Below, one piece after another: positions 17,008 through 25,279 of a DNA stretch of 64,000 nt (positions are counted from its first letter, which is position 1; every line of letters begins with the position of its first letter). The position numbers and the translations under genes were made by a program. The notes beneath the pieces are model-generated. The model was not told the DNA's origin, did no database searches, and was given only the letters and a program-made list of their open reading frames with translations. The DNA comes from DAOUAM01 sp034433305 (lineage in GTDB: Bacteria > Chloroflexota > Dehalococcoidia > Lucifugimonadales > DAOUAM01). The DNA is taken from the NCBI GenBank assembly GCA_034433305.1, contig DAOUAM010000052.1:3043-67042 (forward strand), written 5' to 3'.

Positions 17008-18270
17008 CTAGCGTCCGAAGGCCGGGAACTGCCTGGTGCCCACGTTCTTGGCCGATACGCCCAGCACCTTCAGGAAGCCTTCGGCGTCCACGTGACCGTA
17101 GGAGCCAAGGGCCTCCATGGAAGAGTCGTCGGTGTAGAGCGAGTGAGGCATGGCCCCGGGCGTATTGTCGGCGCTCTCGAAGGCGACATTTCCCTTATAG
17201 AGCCTGACGGTGATGGTGCCGGTGGCCAGGCGCCGTATTGGCTCCAGCGCCGCCAGGGCTGCCGTGGTCGCCAGGTCCAGCCAGTAGCCCTGGTATATCT
17301 GCACGCTGACCACCCGGGACACGTGCTCGAAGAACTCACGGGCGCGCCTGTCCAGGACGAACTGGAGGAGGTACTCGTAGGTGCTGCCCAGCAGCTCCAT
17401 GGCCGGCGCCTCGTAGATGCCCCGGGACTTGATGCCAACGAAGCGGTTCTCCACCACGTGGGTGCCGATGCCGACGCCGTGCCTGCCGGCGATGCGGTTG
17501 GCCTCCTTGAAGCAGGACACCAGGTCCAGCGCCTTGCCGTTGATGGCCACCGGCATTCCTTCCTCCCAGCGCACGCTGACCGATTCAGGCCGGTCGGGCG
17601 CGTCCCAGGGCCAGACGCCCATGCCTGGCTCCACGAAGTAGGGCGGGATGGTGACGTCCTCCAGGTCGCCCGCCTCGTGGGTCAGGCCCAGGAAGTTAGC
17701 GTCGGTGGAGTAGCGGGCCACGCGGCGCGGTCGGATGGGCAGGCCGTTCTTCTCGCAGTACTCGATCATCTGCTGCCGGCCGGGGAACTGCTTCACAAAC
17801 TCCGGGTCGCGCCAGGGGGCGTAGACCGTCAGCGAGGGGTCCAGCATGTTGGAGGCAAGCTGGAAGCGCACCTGGTCGTTGCCGCGGCCCGTGGCGCCGT
17901 GGAACAGCACGCCAATGCCGTGCTTCTGTAGCTCCGGCAATATGGCGCGGACGGTTACAGGCCGGGCGATGCCCGTGGTGTTCCAGTAGCCGCCCTCATA
18001 GCGGGCCTGGGCCTGGATGACCTTGAGGCCGGCCTCCGCCAGCGCCTGCTGGCCGGGCACGATGCAGGCCCCTTCGGCGCCGCAGCCCAGCAGGCGCTCC
18101 TTGATGGCGTTCAGGTCCTCCTCGTCGGGCTGGCCCAGGTCCACGGTGAAGCAGTGGACCGAGAAGCCCTTGCTGCTCAGCCAGTGGGTCACGGTGCAAC
18201 TGTCCAGCCCACCCGAGACCGCGCCGCCGACTATCGTTACGCCTTTGTCCTTCAGTTCACGCCAGTGCAT
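17008..18270 (-). CDS. argG: Argininosuccinate synthase
   Basis: A 420-residue ATP-dependent ligase that joins citrulline and aspartate. The PP-loop AVSGGLDS is at residues ~17-24. DLGQPDEED, GNDQVRFQ and ARYSTDANFLGLTHEAGDLE place it with the E. coli-like form of ArgG rather than the short form common in Gram-positives. Its 3' end is duplicated 630 bases downstream around a BrnTA cassette. argH, the next enzyme of the pathway, lies at 12371-13720 on the same strand. Confidence 0.96.
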   Translation of the reverse strand: MHWRELKDKGVTIVGGAVSGGLDSCTVTHWLSSKGFSVHCFTVDLGQPDEEDLNAIKERLLGCGAEGACIVPGQQALAEAGLKVIQAQARYEGGYWNTTGIARPVTVRAILPELQKHGIGVLFHGATGRGNDQVRFQLASNMLDPSLTVYAPWRDPEFVKQFPGRQQMIEYCEKNGLPIRPRRVARYSTDANFLGLTHEAGDLEDVTIPPYFVEPGMGVWPWDAPDRPESVSVRWEEGMPVAINGKALDLVSCFKEANRIAGRHGVGIGTHVVENRFVGIKSRGIYEAPAMELLGSTYEYLLQFVLDRRAREFFEHVSRVVSVQIYQGYWLDLATTAALAALEPIRRLATGTITVRLYKGNVAFESADNTPGAMPHSLYTDDSSMEALGSYGHVDAEGFLKVLGVSAKNVGTRQFPAFGR

Positions 18271-18293
18271 GGTTCACTCCAAGCTGTCAGCAA

Positions 18294-18653
18294 TCAGCTA
18301 TTAGCCTTCAGCTTGTGAATCAGGGAACTGAGCATCTTCTTCACTTCAGTTACACGATCCACAAGTTGCTCATAGTCGGTAGAATCTAGCAGTGCCAGGT
18401 CGTGTGCCAGGACAATGTGGTACTCCAGTTCGCTGGCAGAGCCCGTGGCAATCGGTAGGAATCGGGCAAGCTCGGCATCCCCATCTCGACCGCAGCCTTC
18501 AGCTATGTTGGCAGGTATCGAGGCGCTTGAGCGACGTAGCTGACTCGTCAGCCCATACATCTCTTCCCGTGGGAACCTGGCAGTTACTTCATATACTGCC
18601 AGAGTCAGACGATGACTCTTCTGCCATACCTGCAATTGCCTGAAGTCTCGCAA
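18294..18653 (-). CDS. Four-helix bundle protein (23S IVP / S23 type)
   Basis: A 119-residue four-helix bundle protein related to those encoded in 23S rRNA intervening sequences. Motifs are FRQLQVWQKSHRLTLAVYEV, FPREEMYGLTSQLRRSSASI, PANIAEGCGR and SASELEYHI. The start is TTG with GAGG nine bases upstream. As often seen around these genes, the flanks carry imperfect repeats of AGCTGATAGCTGATGGC type (18285-18300 and 18673-18712), hinting at a mobile or repeat-borne origin. It is inserted between argD and argG. Cellular function is unknown. Confidence 0.88.
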   Translation of the reverse strand: MRDFRQLQVWQKSHRLTLAVYEVTARFPREEMYGLTSQLRRSSASIPANIAEGCGRDGDAELARFLPIATGSASELEYHIVLAHDLALLDSTDYEQLVDRVTEVKKMLSSLIHKLKANS

Positions 18654-18704
18654 AACTGGTGCCTCATGTCGAGAAGCTGACCACTGACTGCTGATGGCTG
18701 ATGG

Positions 18705-19895
18705 CTATCTCACCGCCTCCGTCAGCCCCTTCTCCAGCCGACTGAGGGCCTCGTCAATCTCCTGCTTCGTGACGGTAAGGGGCGGCATGAGGCGGATGGC
18801 GTTGGGCCGGACGGGGTTCAGCAGCAGGCCGGCGTTGTTGCAGGCCGATACCACCCTGCCGGAGATGTCGGCGTTGAACTCCATGGCCAGCAGCAGGCCC
18901 ATGCCCCGGACGTCGGTGATGAACTCGTGGTCTTTCCTGAGCCTGTTGAGGCCCTGCTTGAGATAGTCGCCCATCTGCCGGGCATGGGCCGGGATGTCCT
19001 TGTCAACGATGTATTTGGCGGAGGCGTGGGCCGCGGCGCAGGTCAGGGCGTTGCCGCCGAAGGTGGAGCCGTGGTCGCCAGGGACGAAGACCGCAGCGTG
19101 AGACTTGGCCAGGAAGGCGCCGATGGGCACGCCGCCGCCCAGGCCCTTGGCCAGCGTCATCACGTCCGGCTCCACGCCGAAGGCCTGGTAGCCGAACAAC
19201 GTGCCCAGCCGGCCCATGCCCGTCTGGACTTCGTCGAAGATGAGCAGCAGGCCCTTCTGGTCGCACCACTGCCTCACCTGCTTGAGGTAGTCAGGCGAGG
19301 GCACGTTGACGCCGCCCTCGCCCTGCACCGGCTCCAGCATGACGGCCACGGTCTTGTCGGTGGTGGCCTTCTTGATGGCCTCGATGTTGTTGTACTCCAC
19401 GTAGGTGAAGCCCACGGGAATGGGCTGGTACGGCTCCTGGTAGTGGGGCTGCGCCGTGGCCGCCACCATGGCCAGTGTCCTGCCGTGGAAGGAGTTGAAG
19501 GCGGTGATAATCTCATAGGCGCCGTTCTTGTGCATTTTGCCGTACTTGCGGGCCAGCTTGACGGCGCCCTCGTTGGCCTCTGCGCCGCTGTTGCAGATGA
19601 AGACCTTGTCCAGGCAGCTATTGTCCACCAGGAGCTGGGCCAGCTTCAGTTGCGGGATGGTGTAGAACTGGTTGGAGGTCTGGAGCAGCGTCCGCGCCTG
19701 CTCGGCGATGGCCTCCGCGACCACAGGGTTGGCATGGCCGATGTTGTTGACGGCCCAGCCGGAGGTGAAGTCCAGGTACTCCTTGCCAGCGTCGTCCCAG
19801 ACTCGCGTTCCCTGGCCGCGGACAATGACGATGGGCTGCCGCCGGGCGCAGTACATGTAATACTTGCTTTCCAACGCTTTCCAGTCAGTGGTCAT
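18705..19895 (-). CDS. argD: Acetylornithine aminotransferase
   Basis: A 396-residue class III PLP aminotransferase that converts N-acetylglutamate semialdehyde to N-acetylornithine. Features are ICNSGAEANEGAVKLARKY (PLP phosphate site), FNSFHGRTLA, IFDEVQTGMGR (Asp to PLP) and TLAKGLGGGVPIG with the Schiff-base lysine. The ATG follows GAGGAGGT. argB and argJ lie upstream and argG downstream. Some related enzymes also act in lysine or GABA pathways, but the location favours ArgD. Confidence 0.93.
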   Translation of the reverse strand: MTTDWKALESKYYMYCARRQPIVIVRGQGTRVWDDAGKEYLDFTSGWAVNNIGHANPVVAEAIAEQARTLLQTSNQFYTIPQLKLAQLLVDNSCLDKVFICNSGAEANEGAVKLARKYGKMHKNGAYEIITAFNSFHGRTLAMVAATAQPHYQEPYQPIPVGFTYVEYNNIEAIKKATTDKTVAVMLEPVQGEGGVNVPSPDYLKQVRQWCDQKGLLLIFDEVQTGMGRLGTLFGYQAFGVEPDVMTLAKGLGGGVPIGAFLAKSHAAVFVPGDHGSTFGGNALTCAAAHASAKYIVDKDIPAHARQMGDYLKQGLNRLRKDHEFITDVRGMGLLLAMEFNADISGRVVSACNNAGLLLNPVRPNAIRLMPPLTVTKQEIDEALSRLEKGLTEAVR

Positions 19896-19990
19896 GTGTT
19901 ACCTCCTCACAGTTCTTGCAGGCTCGAAATATCTTCGCCCATCGGGGCGCTGGTGGCAAGGGCGACCGTGCCATCCCCTGGCGCTGGCCC

Positions 19991-22765
19991 CTACTGGCCT
20001 CCCGATAGCTCCCTGAGCCTTCGCAGGGCCTCCTCCAGCCGGGCGAGGTCGTCCTTCATCTGCTGGATGGCGTCCTCCAGCTTCTCGATTTCGGCGCGGA
20101 CTGCCTCGGGCAGCCCCGTGGTCGGTGGCGGCGTGGTCGGCGGGCCGCCGGTGACCACGCCGGGCGGCGGCGCGACGCCCGTGATGGCAGCCACGGCCTC
20201 GGCCACCGAGCCACGCATGGTGACCCGCTCTCCAGAGACCAGGATCACCTGCTTCAGCTCTGGGAACTCTACACCCTCGGCCTGTAAATATACAGGCTCG
20301 GCGTAGAGAAGGCTACTTCCTATGGGAATTACCAGCAGGTTGCCCCGTATGCAGAGCGAGCCTTCCTGGCAGCGTAGCGTGAACCACTCGGAGATGAAGG
20401 GGTCGTTATCTATCCTGGCCTCCACCTGCTCCGGGCCGTCCAGTTGTCTGTCCTTGGGGAAGACAAAGGCCCGCAGCTTCCCGTAGTGCTCGCCATCGCT
20501 GCGGGCGGCCAGCCAGCCGATGAGGTTCTTGCGCTGGCTGGGCACGTAGGGCAGCAGCAATACGAACTCCTCCCTTTCCTCTTCCGGCAGCTTCATGATG
20601 ACGTAGTAAGGCTCTATGGGCTGAAGGGCCTGGCCCTGGCCGAACTTCTCCTGGGGGATGGTCCACAGGTCCTCGTTGTTGTAAAAGATCTGGGAGTTGC
20701 GCATGTGGTAGCGGGTGTACTTCTGCGCCTGGGAGGCGAAGAAGTCCAGGGGGTACCGGATGTGCGCCTTCAGCGAGTCGGGCATGCGGTCCAGAGGGAG
20801 AAAGAGGTCCGGGAAGACCCTGGCGTAGGTCTGGATGACCGGGTCGGCAGGGTCGGCGAGGTAGAAGCGCAGGTCGCCGGTGAAGGAGTCCACCGTGACC
20901 TTGACGCTGTTCCTGATGTAGTTGAAGGAGCCGTTGAAGGGGTCCGAGTAGGGGTAGTGGTCGGTGGTGGTATAGGCGTCCTGGACCCAGAAAAGCTGGC
21001 CATCGGCCACCACTATGTAGGGGTCCCTGTCCAGCAGCAGGAAGGGCGCGACGGTGGCGATGCGCTCCTGGATGTTGCGGCGGTACTGTATAAGGCTGTC
21101 GCCGGTTATCTCGCCGCTGATGAGGATGTTGATGTCGCCGAACTGCCAGGCATAGGCCAGCCGCCTGAACAGGGAGCTGAGGCGAACGCCGCCGGAGCCT
21201 GAGTAGTGGTTGCGTACCGGGTCGCCAGTCTCGGGCTGGTAGTCCAGCTCCTCGGTCCTGGTGTTGACGATGACGTAGCTGGCCGTGTTCTCGCCGTAGT
21301 AGATGCGCGGATTGGCGATTACCATCTCCGGCGCGGCATCAGGGGCAGTCGGCCTCACCGGAATGACGCCGTCGGAGGGGATGTCCTTGGCGAAGAACAG
21401 CGGCCTGCCTTCCGGGGTGAACTCGGTTACGGGGCTTATGGCAATGCCGAAGCCGTGGGTGTAGATGAGCCTCTTGTTGATCCACGTCTGCGCCCGTGGC
21501 TCCAGCTTCTCGGGCGCCACCTCCCGGACCGAGAGCATCACCTGGCGGTACTGGCCGCCAATGGTGTACCTGTCAATGTCCATGTCCTTGAAGTCGTAGT
21601 AAGGGCGGATAAGCTGCACCTGCCTGTACACATCCCTCAGGGGGCGGTAGTCCCACAGCCTGATGTTGTTGATGGTGAGGAGGTTGTCCCGCACCATCTC
21701 CGGCCCGAAGGATGCCTCCGCTGGGTAGAAGGTCTCCTCGATGCGGTCCAGGGCGAAGCCCTTGCGCGTGGACTCGATGTTGTGGGCGATGTAGGGCTGC
21801 TCGCGGACGAACTCCTGGGGATTGACTGTGAACCGCTGCATGAGGGCGGGCCAGATGCTGCCCACGACGATGGACATGGCTACCCACAGCACGAAGGCCC
21901 CCACCAGCAGGCGCAGCCCACGCATGTAACCATTCAGCAGTATGAGAATGCCGCTAGCGATGGCAACGATGAAGAGTATAAACAGGGCTGGCCTGCGGGC
22001 ATGAAGGTCGGCGTAGGAGGCGCCGAAGATGACGCCGTGCTGGGAAAGCACTAGCTCCCACCTGCCCAGCCAGTGGCCCCAGGCCAGGATGAACATGATG
22101 GCGGCCCCTAAGATGGATACGTGGACCTTGAGGCCTGAGGTCACGGAGAAGCCTATGCCCCGGAGGCTGAAGTTGACGAAGTAGGTGGCCAGGGTGCCCA
22201 GCAGGACCAGGACGGCGGCCCCCAGCAGCCAGCCTTGCAGGAAGTTGTACACCGGTAGCCCGAAGACGTAAAAGGAGATATCCCTGTTGTAGATGGGGTC
22301 CAGCTCGCCGAAGGGCACAGCGTTAAGGTACTTGAGTACCGCCTCCCACTGGGCGGCAGTCACGGTGCCCATTATGGTGCTGAGGATGACCACACCCGTC
22401 ACAGTGCCCCAGAAGACCAGGCGCCGCAGGAACGCCATCACCTCCAGAGGAATGGGTATTGTCTCTGGCCCCAGGGACAGCCGATGGGCCACCCAGATGC
22501 TGGCACTGAGCAGCAGGCCAAAGACGCCAGCGCCCAGGAAGAAGAGCACAATGCGGGCGGCCAGGACTTTAACAAATACGCTTCTCAGGCCCAGGCTGTC
22601 GAACCACAGCCAGTCGGTGTAAATGGAGCGCACGAAGGAAAGGAATACAAACAGCAGGATTATGGCGAGGGCAACCGCGCCCCACTTGAGGACTGCGCCC
22701 AGGTGTGGCGGAAGCTGCTGTCCGTCAAAGTCTGGTGGGAGGCCCTGCCGGAAACTGCCAGCCAT
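19991..22765 (-). CDS. UPF0182 family membrane protein
   Basis: A 924-residue UPF0182 (COG1615) protein. The first ~310 residues carry about seven hydrophobic membrane segments. A large, probably extracytoplasmic domain follows (typical stretches YIAHNIESTRKGFALDRI, DYRPLRDVYRQVQLIRPYYD, GFGIAISPVTEFTPEGRPLF). The end is a Pro/Gly/Thr linker and a charged coiled coil (VRAEIEKLEDAIQQMKDDLA). The family is found mainly in Actinobacteria, Cyanobacteria, Chloroflexi and some Firmicutes, and has no known function. It begins 10 bases after argB, inside the arginine cluster. Confidence 0.93.
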   Translation of the reverse strand: MAGSFRQGLPPDFDGQQLPPHLGAVLKWGAVALAIILLFVFLSFVRSIYTDWLWFDSLGLRSVFVKVLAARIVLFFLGAGVFGLLLSASIWVAHRLSLGPETIPIPLEVMAFLRRLVFWGTVTGVVILSTIMGTVTAAQWEAVLKYLNAVPFGELDPIYNRDISFYVFGLPVYNFLQGWLLGAAVLVLLGTLATYFVNFSLRGIGFSVTSGLKVHVSILGAAIMFILAWGHWLGRWELVLSQHGVIFGASYADLHARRPALFILFIVAIASGILILLNGYMRGLRLLVGAFVLWVAMSIVVGSIWPALMQRFTVNPQEFVREQPYIAHNIESTRKGFALDRIEETFYPAEASFGPEMVRDNLLTINNIRLWDYRPLRDVYRQVQLIRPYYDFKDMDIDRYTIGGQYRQVMLSVREVAPEKLEPRAQTWINKRLIYTHGFGIAISPVTEFTPEGRPLFFAKDIPSDGVIPVRPTAPDAAPEMVIANPRIYYGENTASYVIVNTRTEELDYQPETGDPVRNHYSGSGGVRLSSLFRRLAYAWQFGDINILISGEITGDSLIQYRRNIQERIATVAPFLLLDRDPYIVVADGQLFWVQDAYTTTDHYPYSDPFNGSFNYIRNSVKVTVDSFTGDLRFYLADPADPVIQTYARVFPDLFLPLDRMPDSLKAHIRYPLDFFASQAQKYTRYHMRNSQIFYNNEDLWTIPQEKFGQGQALQPIEPYYVIMKLPEEEREEFVLLLPYVPSQRKNLIGWLAARSDGEHYGKLRAFVFPKDRQLDGPEQVEARIDNDPFISEWFTLRCQEGSLCIRGNLLVIPIGSSLLYAEPVYLQAEGVEFPELKQVILVSGERVTMRGSVAEAVAAITGVAPPPGVVTGGPPTTPPPTTGLPEAVRAEIEKLEDAIQQMKDDLARLEEALRRLRELSGGQ

Positions 22766-22775
22766 CGCAGGTCTG

Positions 22776-23675
22776 CTAGCCGATGCGCGTGCCCAGGGCT
22801 TTGCCTGCTATGCTGTCCCTCAGGGCGCCCGGCTTGCGACCGTCCACTATCTGGGGTATGCTGCCCCGCCTGAGAGCGGTAAGGCAGGCCTCCAGCTTGG
22901 GCACCATTCCGCCGCCTACCACGTTGGAGTGCATCAGGTCTTCCGCCTGGCGCTGGGTAAGCCGGGGAATGAGGCGCTTGGAAGAGTCCAGCACTCCCTC
23001 CACGTCGGTGAGGAACACCAGACGGGCGGCGCCCAGGGCGGCTGCTATCTCGCCCGCCGCCGTGTCAGCATTGACATTGAGCAGGGTGCCAGCGTGGCCG
23101 GAGCCATCGGCGCAGTGCATCGCCACCGGCGCGATGATGGGTATGCAGCCTGCGTCCAGCACGGCCTTGATAGGCGCGGTGTTGACGGCGACCACGCTGC
23201 CCACCAGCCCAAGCTGAGGGTCCAGGACTCTGGCCTGGAGCATGCCGCCGTCCACGCCCGACACGCCTATGGCCATGCCGCCACGGGCCAGCACCGACGC
23301 CACCAGCGTCTTGTTGATGAGACCGGTCAGCACCGCCACCACTATCTCAAGGCTGGGTGCGTCGGTGACGCGCAGGCCCCGCACGAACTGGGGCCTTACG
23401 CCCTGCTTCTCCATCCACTCGGTGATGGTCTTGCCGCCGCCGTGCACCACCACGGGGTTTATACCCTCTCTCTGCAAAGCTACCAGGTCTTCCAGGGTGG
23501 TATCATGGCTGCCCAGAGTGCTGCCGCCGATTTTCACTACGATCGTCCCATGTGGGAGGGCCTCCTTTGCTGGTATAGCTTGCGCTTCAGCCTCCTCCTG
23601 GGCTGGTGCGCGGCCTGCCCCGGCTTCTGGCCCGGCAGGCACTGGGTGGATGTACCTGGGTTGTGGCTCTATCAA
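22776..23675 (-). CDS. argB: Acetylglutamate kinase
   Basis: A 299-residue amino-acid kinase that phosphorylates N-acetylglutamate. Motifs are VVKIGGSTL (~45), VVVHGGGKTI, RVTDAPSLEIV, NVNADTAAGEIAAALGA and VGGGMVPKLEACLTAL. A ~42-residue Ala/Pro/Glu-rich N-terminal extension precedes the kinase domain and does not look like the feedback helix of arginine-sensitive enzymes. The assigned start is TTG; no in-frame ATG exists before the core. An AAAGGAGG at about 23560 lies inside the extension but leads to no in-frame standard start at normal spacing, so the start is uncertain. Confidence 0.92.
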   Translation of the reverse strand: MIEPQPRYIHPVPAGPEAGAGRAPAQEEAEAQAIPAKEALPHGTIVVKIGGSTLGSHDTTLEDLVALQREGINPVVVHGGGKTITEWMEKQGVRPQFVRGLRVTDAPSLEIVVAVLTGLINKTLVASVLARGGMAIGVSGVDGGMLQARVLDPQLGLVGSVVAVNTAPIKAVLDAGCIPIIAPVAMHCADGSGHAGTLLNVNADTAAGEIAAALGAARLVFLTDVEGVLDSSKRLIPRLTQRQAEDLMHSNVVGGGMVPKLEACLTALRRGSIPQIVDGRKPGALRDSIAGKALGTRIG

Positions 23676-23729
23676 GGGATTCCAGTCCTCAGTTCCAACA
23701 ATAAATTGTCGCCCATAAAGGGGAAGGCT

Positions 23730-23814
23730 TCACCCTCATCCCAACCTTCTCCCGTCAAGGGAGAAGGAGTATTTTCTCTCCCCTGGCGGGAGAGGATTGA
23801 TTAAGGTGAGGGGG
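23730..23814. repeat. Intergenic palindromic repeat between argJ and argB
   Basis: Two adjacent hairpins, CCTTCTCCC/GGGAGAAGG (23745-23767) and CTCTCCC/GGGAGAG (23776-23794), are bounded by CACCCTCA and GGTGAGGG. The architecture resembles the CCCTCACCC...GGGTGAGGG interspersed units found in many environmental bacterial genomes. It may reduce argJ-argB cotranscription. Confidence 0.7.
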
Positions 23815-23846
23815 AAACGCTCCATCAAAACCAAGTTGACGCTGTA

Positions 23847-25055
23847 CTAAGTGCTGTACGCGGAGTTGAAGGTAACGTACTCCTCGGTCAGGTCGCAGCC
23901 CCAGGCGGTGGCGCTGCCGTTGCCTATGTTGAGGTTCACTCGGAAGCGCACTGTGGGGACGTTCATGGCCTTGATAACCGCCTCCTTGAAGAAGGGTATG
24001 GCGACGCCCTGATAGACGATGTGAATGTCGTTGATGAAGATGTCAATCTTGCGCTCGTCAAGCTCGATGCCGCTCTTGCCCAGGGCCATCATGATGCGGC
24101 CCCAGTTGGGGTCGCGCCCATGGACCATGGCCTTGACCAGGGGTGAGCTGGAAATGGACCTGGCCGCGGCGCGGGCATCCGCAACGCTCCTGGCGCCGTC
24201 CACCACTATCTCCATGATACGCTGGGCGCCCTCGCCGTCCCGTACCAGTTCCTTGGCCAACTCGGTGCAGATGTAGGTGAGGGCCTCCTGGAAGGCTGAG
24301 GCCTGGGGCGACCCGGCGTGGATGGTCGGCCCGCCGGCGGCGCCATTGGCGAACAGCAGCACCGTGTCATTGGTGCTCTGGTCGCTGTCCACGCTGATCA
24401 TGTTGAAGGACACGTCCACCGCCTGCTTGAGGGCCTGCTGGAGAAAGGCGCGCTCCACATCGGCGTCGGTGGTGAGGAAACAGAGCATGGTGGCCATATT
24501 GGGGTGGATCATCCCTACTCCCTTGGCGGCGCCGCCCAGCGTTACCTTCCGGCCATTCAGGTCCACGGACACGGCCCGCTCCTTGGGGTGGGTGTCGGTG
24601 GTCATGATGGCGCGGGCGAACTGGTGACCGCCCTCTGGGGCCACTTTGATGTTGCTGATGTTCCGGCGGATGAGGGCCATGGGAAGCTCGACGCCGATCA
24701 TGCCGGTGCTGCACACCAGCAAGTCCTCGGGGCTGGCGCCCACGTGCCTGGCGGCCAGCGCCGTCATCTCTTCGGCGTCCTTGAGGCCCTGCTCGCCCAC
24801 GCAGCAGTTGGCGCAGCCGCTGTTGGCCACCACGCCACGGGCGATGCCCTTCCTGGCCCGCTGCCTGCTGAGGACTACCGAGGGCGACTGCACTTTGTTG
24901 GTGGTGAAGGTGGCGGCCACGTTGGCCTGCCGCTCCGAGACCAGAATGCCGAGGTCCAGGACGTTCTCGCCGTGGGTCTTGAGTCCTGCGTAGGTGCCGC
25001 CAGCCAGGAAGCCCCTGGCCGACGTGACAGTGCCATCCTGGATTAGCTCGATCAT
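23847..25055 (-). CDS. argJ: Bifunctional ornithine acetyltransferase / N-acetylglutamate synthase
   Basis: A 402-residue ArgJ protein. It recycles the acetyl group from N-acetylornithine to glutamate. The autocleavage site is visible as HPNMATML (~residue 190), where Thr becomes the new N-terminal nucleophile of the beta chain. NSGCANCCVGEQG, GRDPNWGRIMMALGKSGI and the C-terminal NSAYST also match. The ATG follows GGGAGGAACTGAAG; a longer frame upstream was rejected. It is the first gene of the minus-strand arginine run. Confidence 0.95.
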   Translation of the reverse strand: MIELIQDGTVTSARGFLAGGTYAGLKTHGENVLDLGILVSERQANVAATFTTNKVQSPSVVLSRQRARKGIARGVVANSGCANCCVGEQGLKDAEEMTALAARHVGASPEDLLVCSTGMIGVELPMALIRRNISNIKVAPEGGHQFARAIMTTDTHPKERAVSVDLNGRKVTLGGAAKGVGMIHPNMATMLCFLTTDADVERAFLQQALKQAVDVSFNMISVDSDQSTNDTVLLFANGAAGGPTIHAGSPQASAFQEALTYICTELAKELVRDGEGAQRIMEIVVDGARSVADARAAARSISSSPLVKAMVHGRDPNWGRIMMALGKSGIELDERKIDIFINDIHIVYQGVAIPFFKEAVIKAMNVPTVRFRVNLNIGNGSATAWGCDLTEEYVTFNSAYST

Positions 25056-25157
25056 CTTCAGTTCCTCCCTCGGGACAGGATGTCCCCGATGGTCGCTTCT
25101 GGCACGGCCCGGGAGGCAATGGCTACCCCTCGCCGGTGGCCTGCCATCAGCCACGGC

Positions 25158-25187
25158 AGTATAGCATACGTATGTATGCGAAAAAAG
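25158..25187 (-). promoter_or_regulatory. Putative argJ promoter with operator-like palindrome
   Basis: On the minus strand a -10 box TATACT (25163-25158) is preceded by the inverted repeat GCATAC-N4-GTATGC (25164-25179) in the spacer and by a T-run where a -35 would be. A palindrome between the promoter boxes suggests repressor control. It does not resemble a standard ARG box. Confidence 0.4.
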
Positions 25188-25279
25188 GGAAGCGGGCCTT
25201 CCGGTGAGTTATCGCGCCGGCCACGGTGTGTGCTACAATACACGGACAAAATTGGACTCTGACGGAGGTCAACCGCCCC

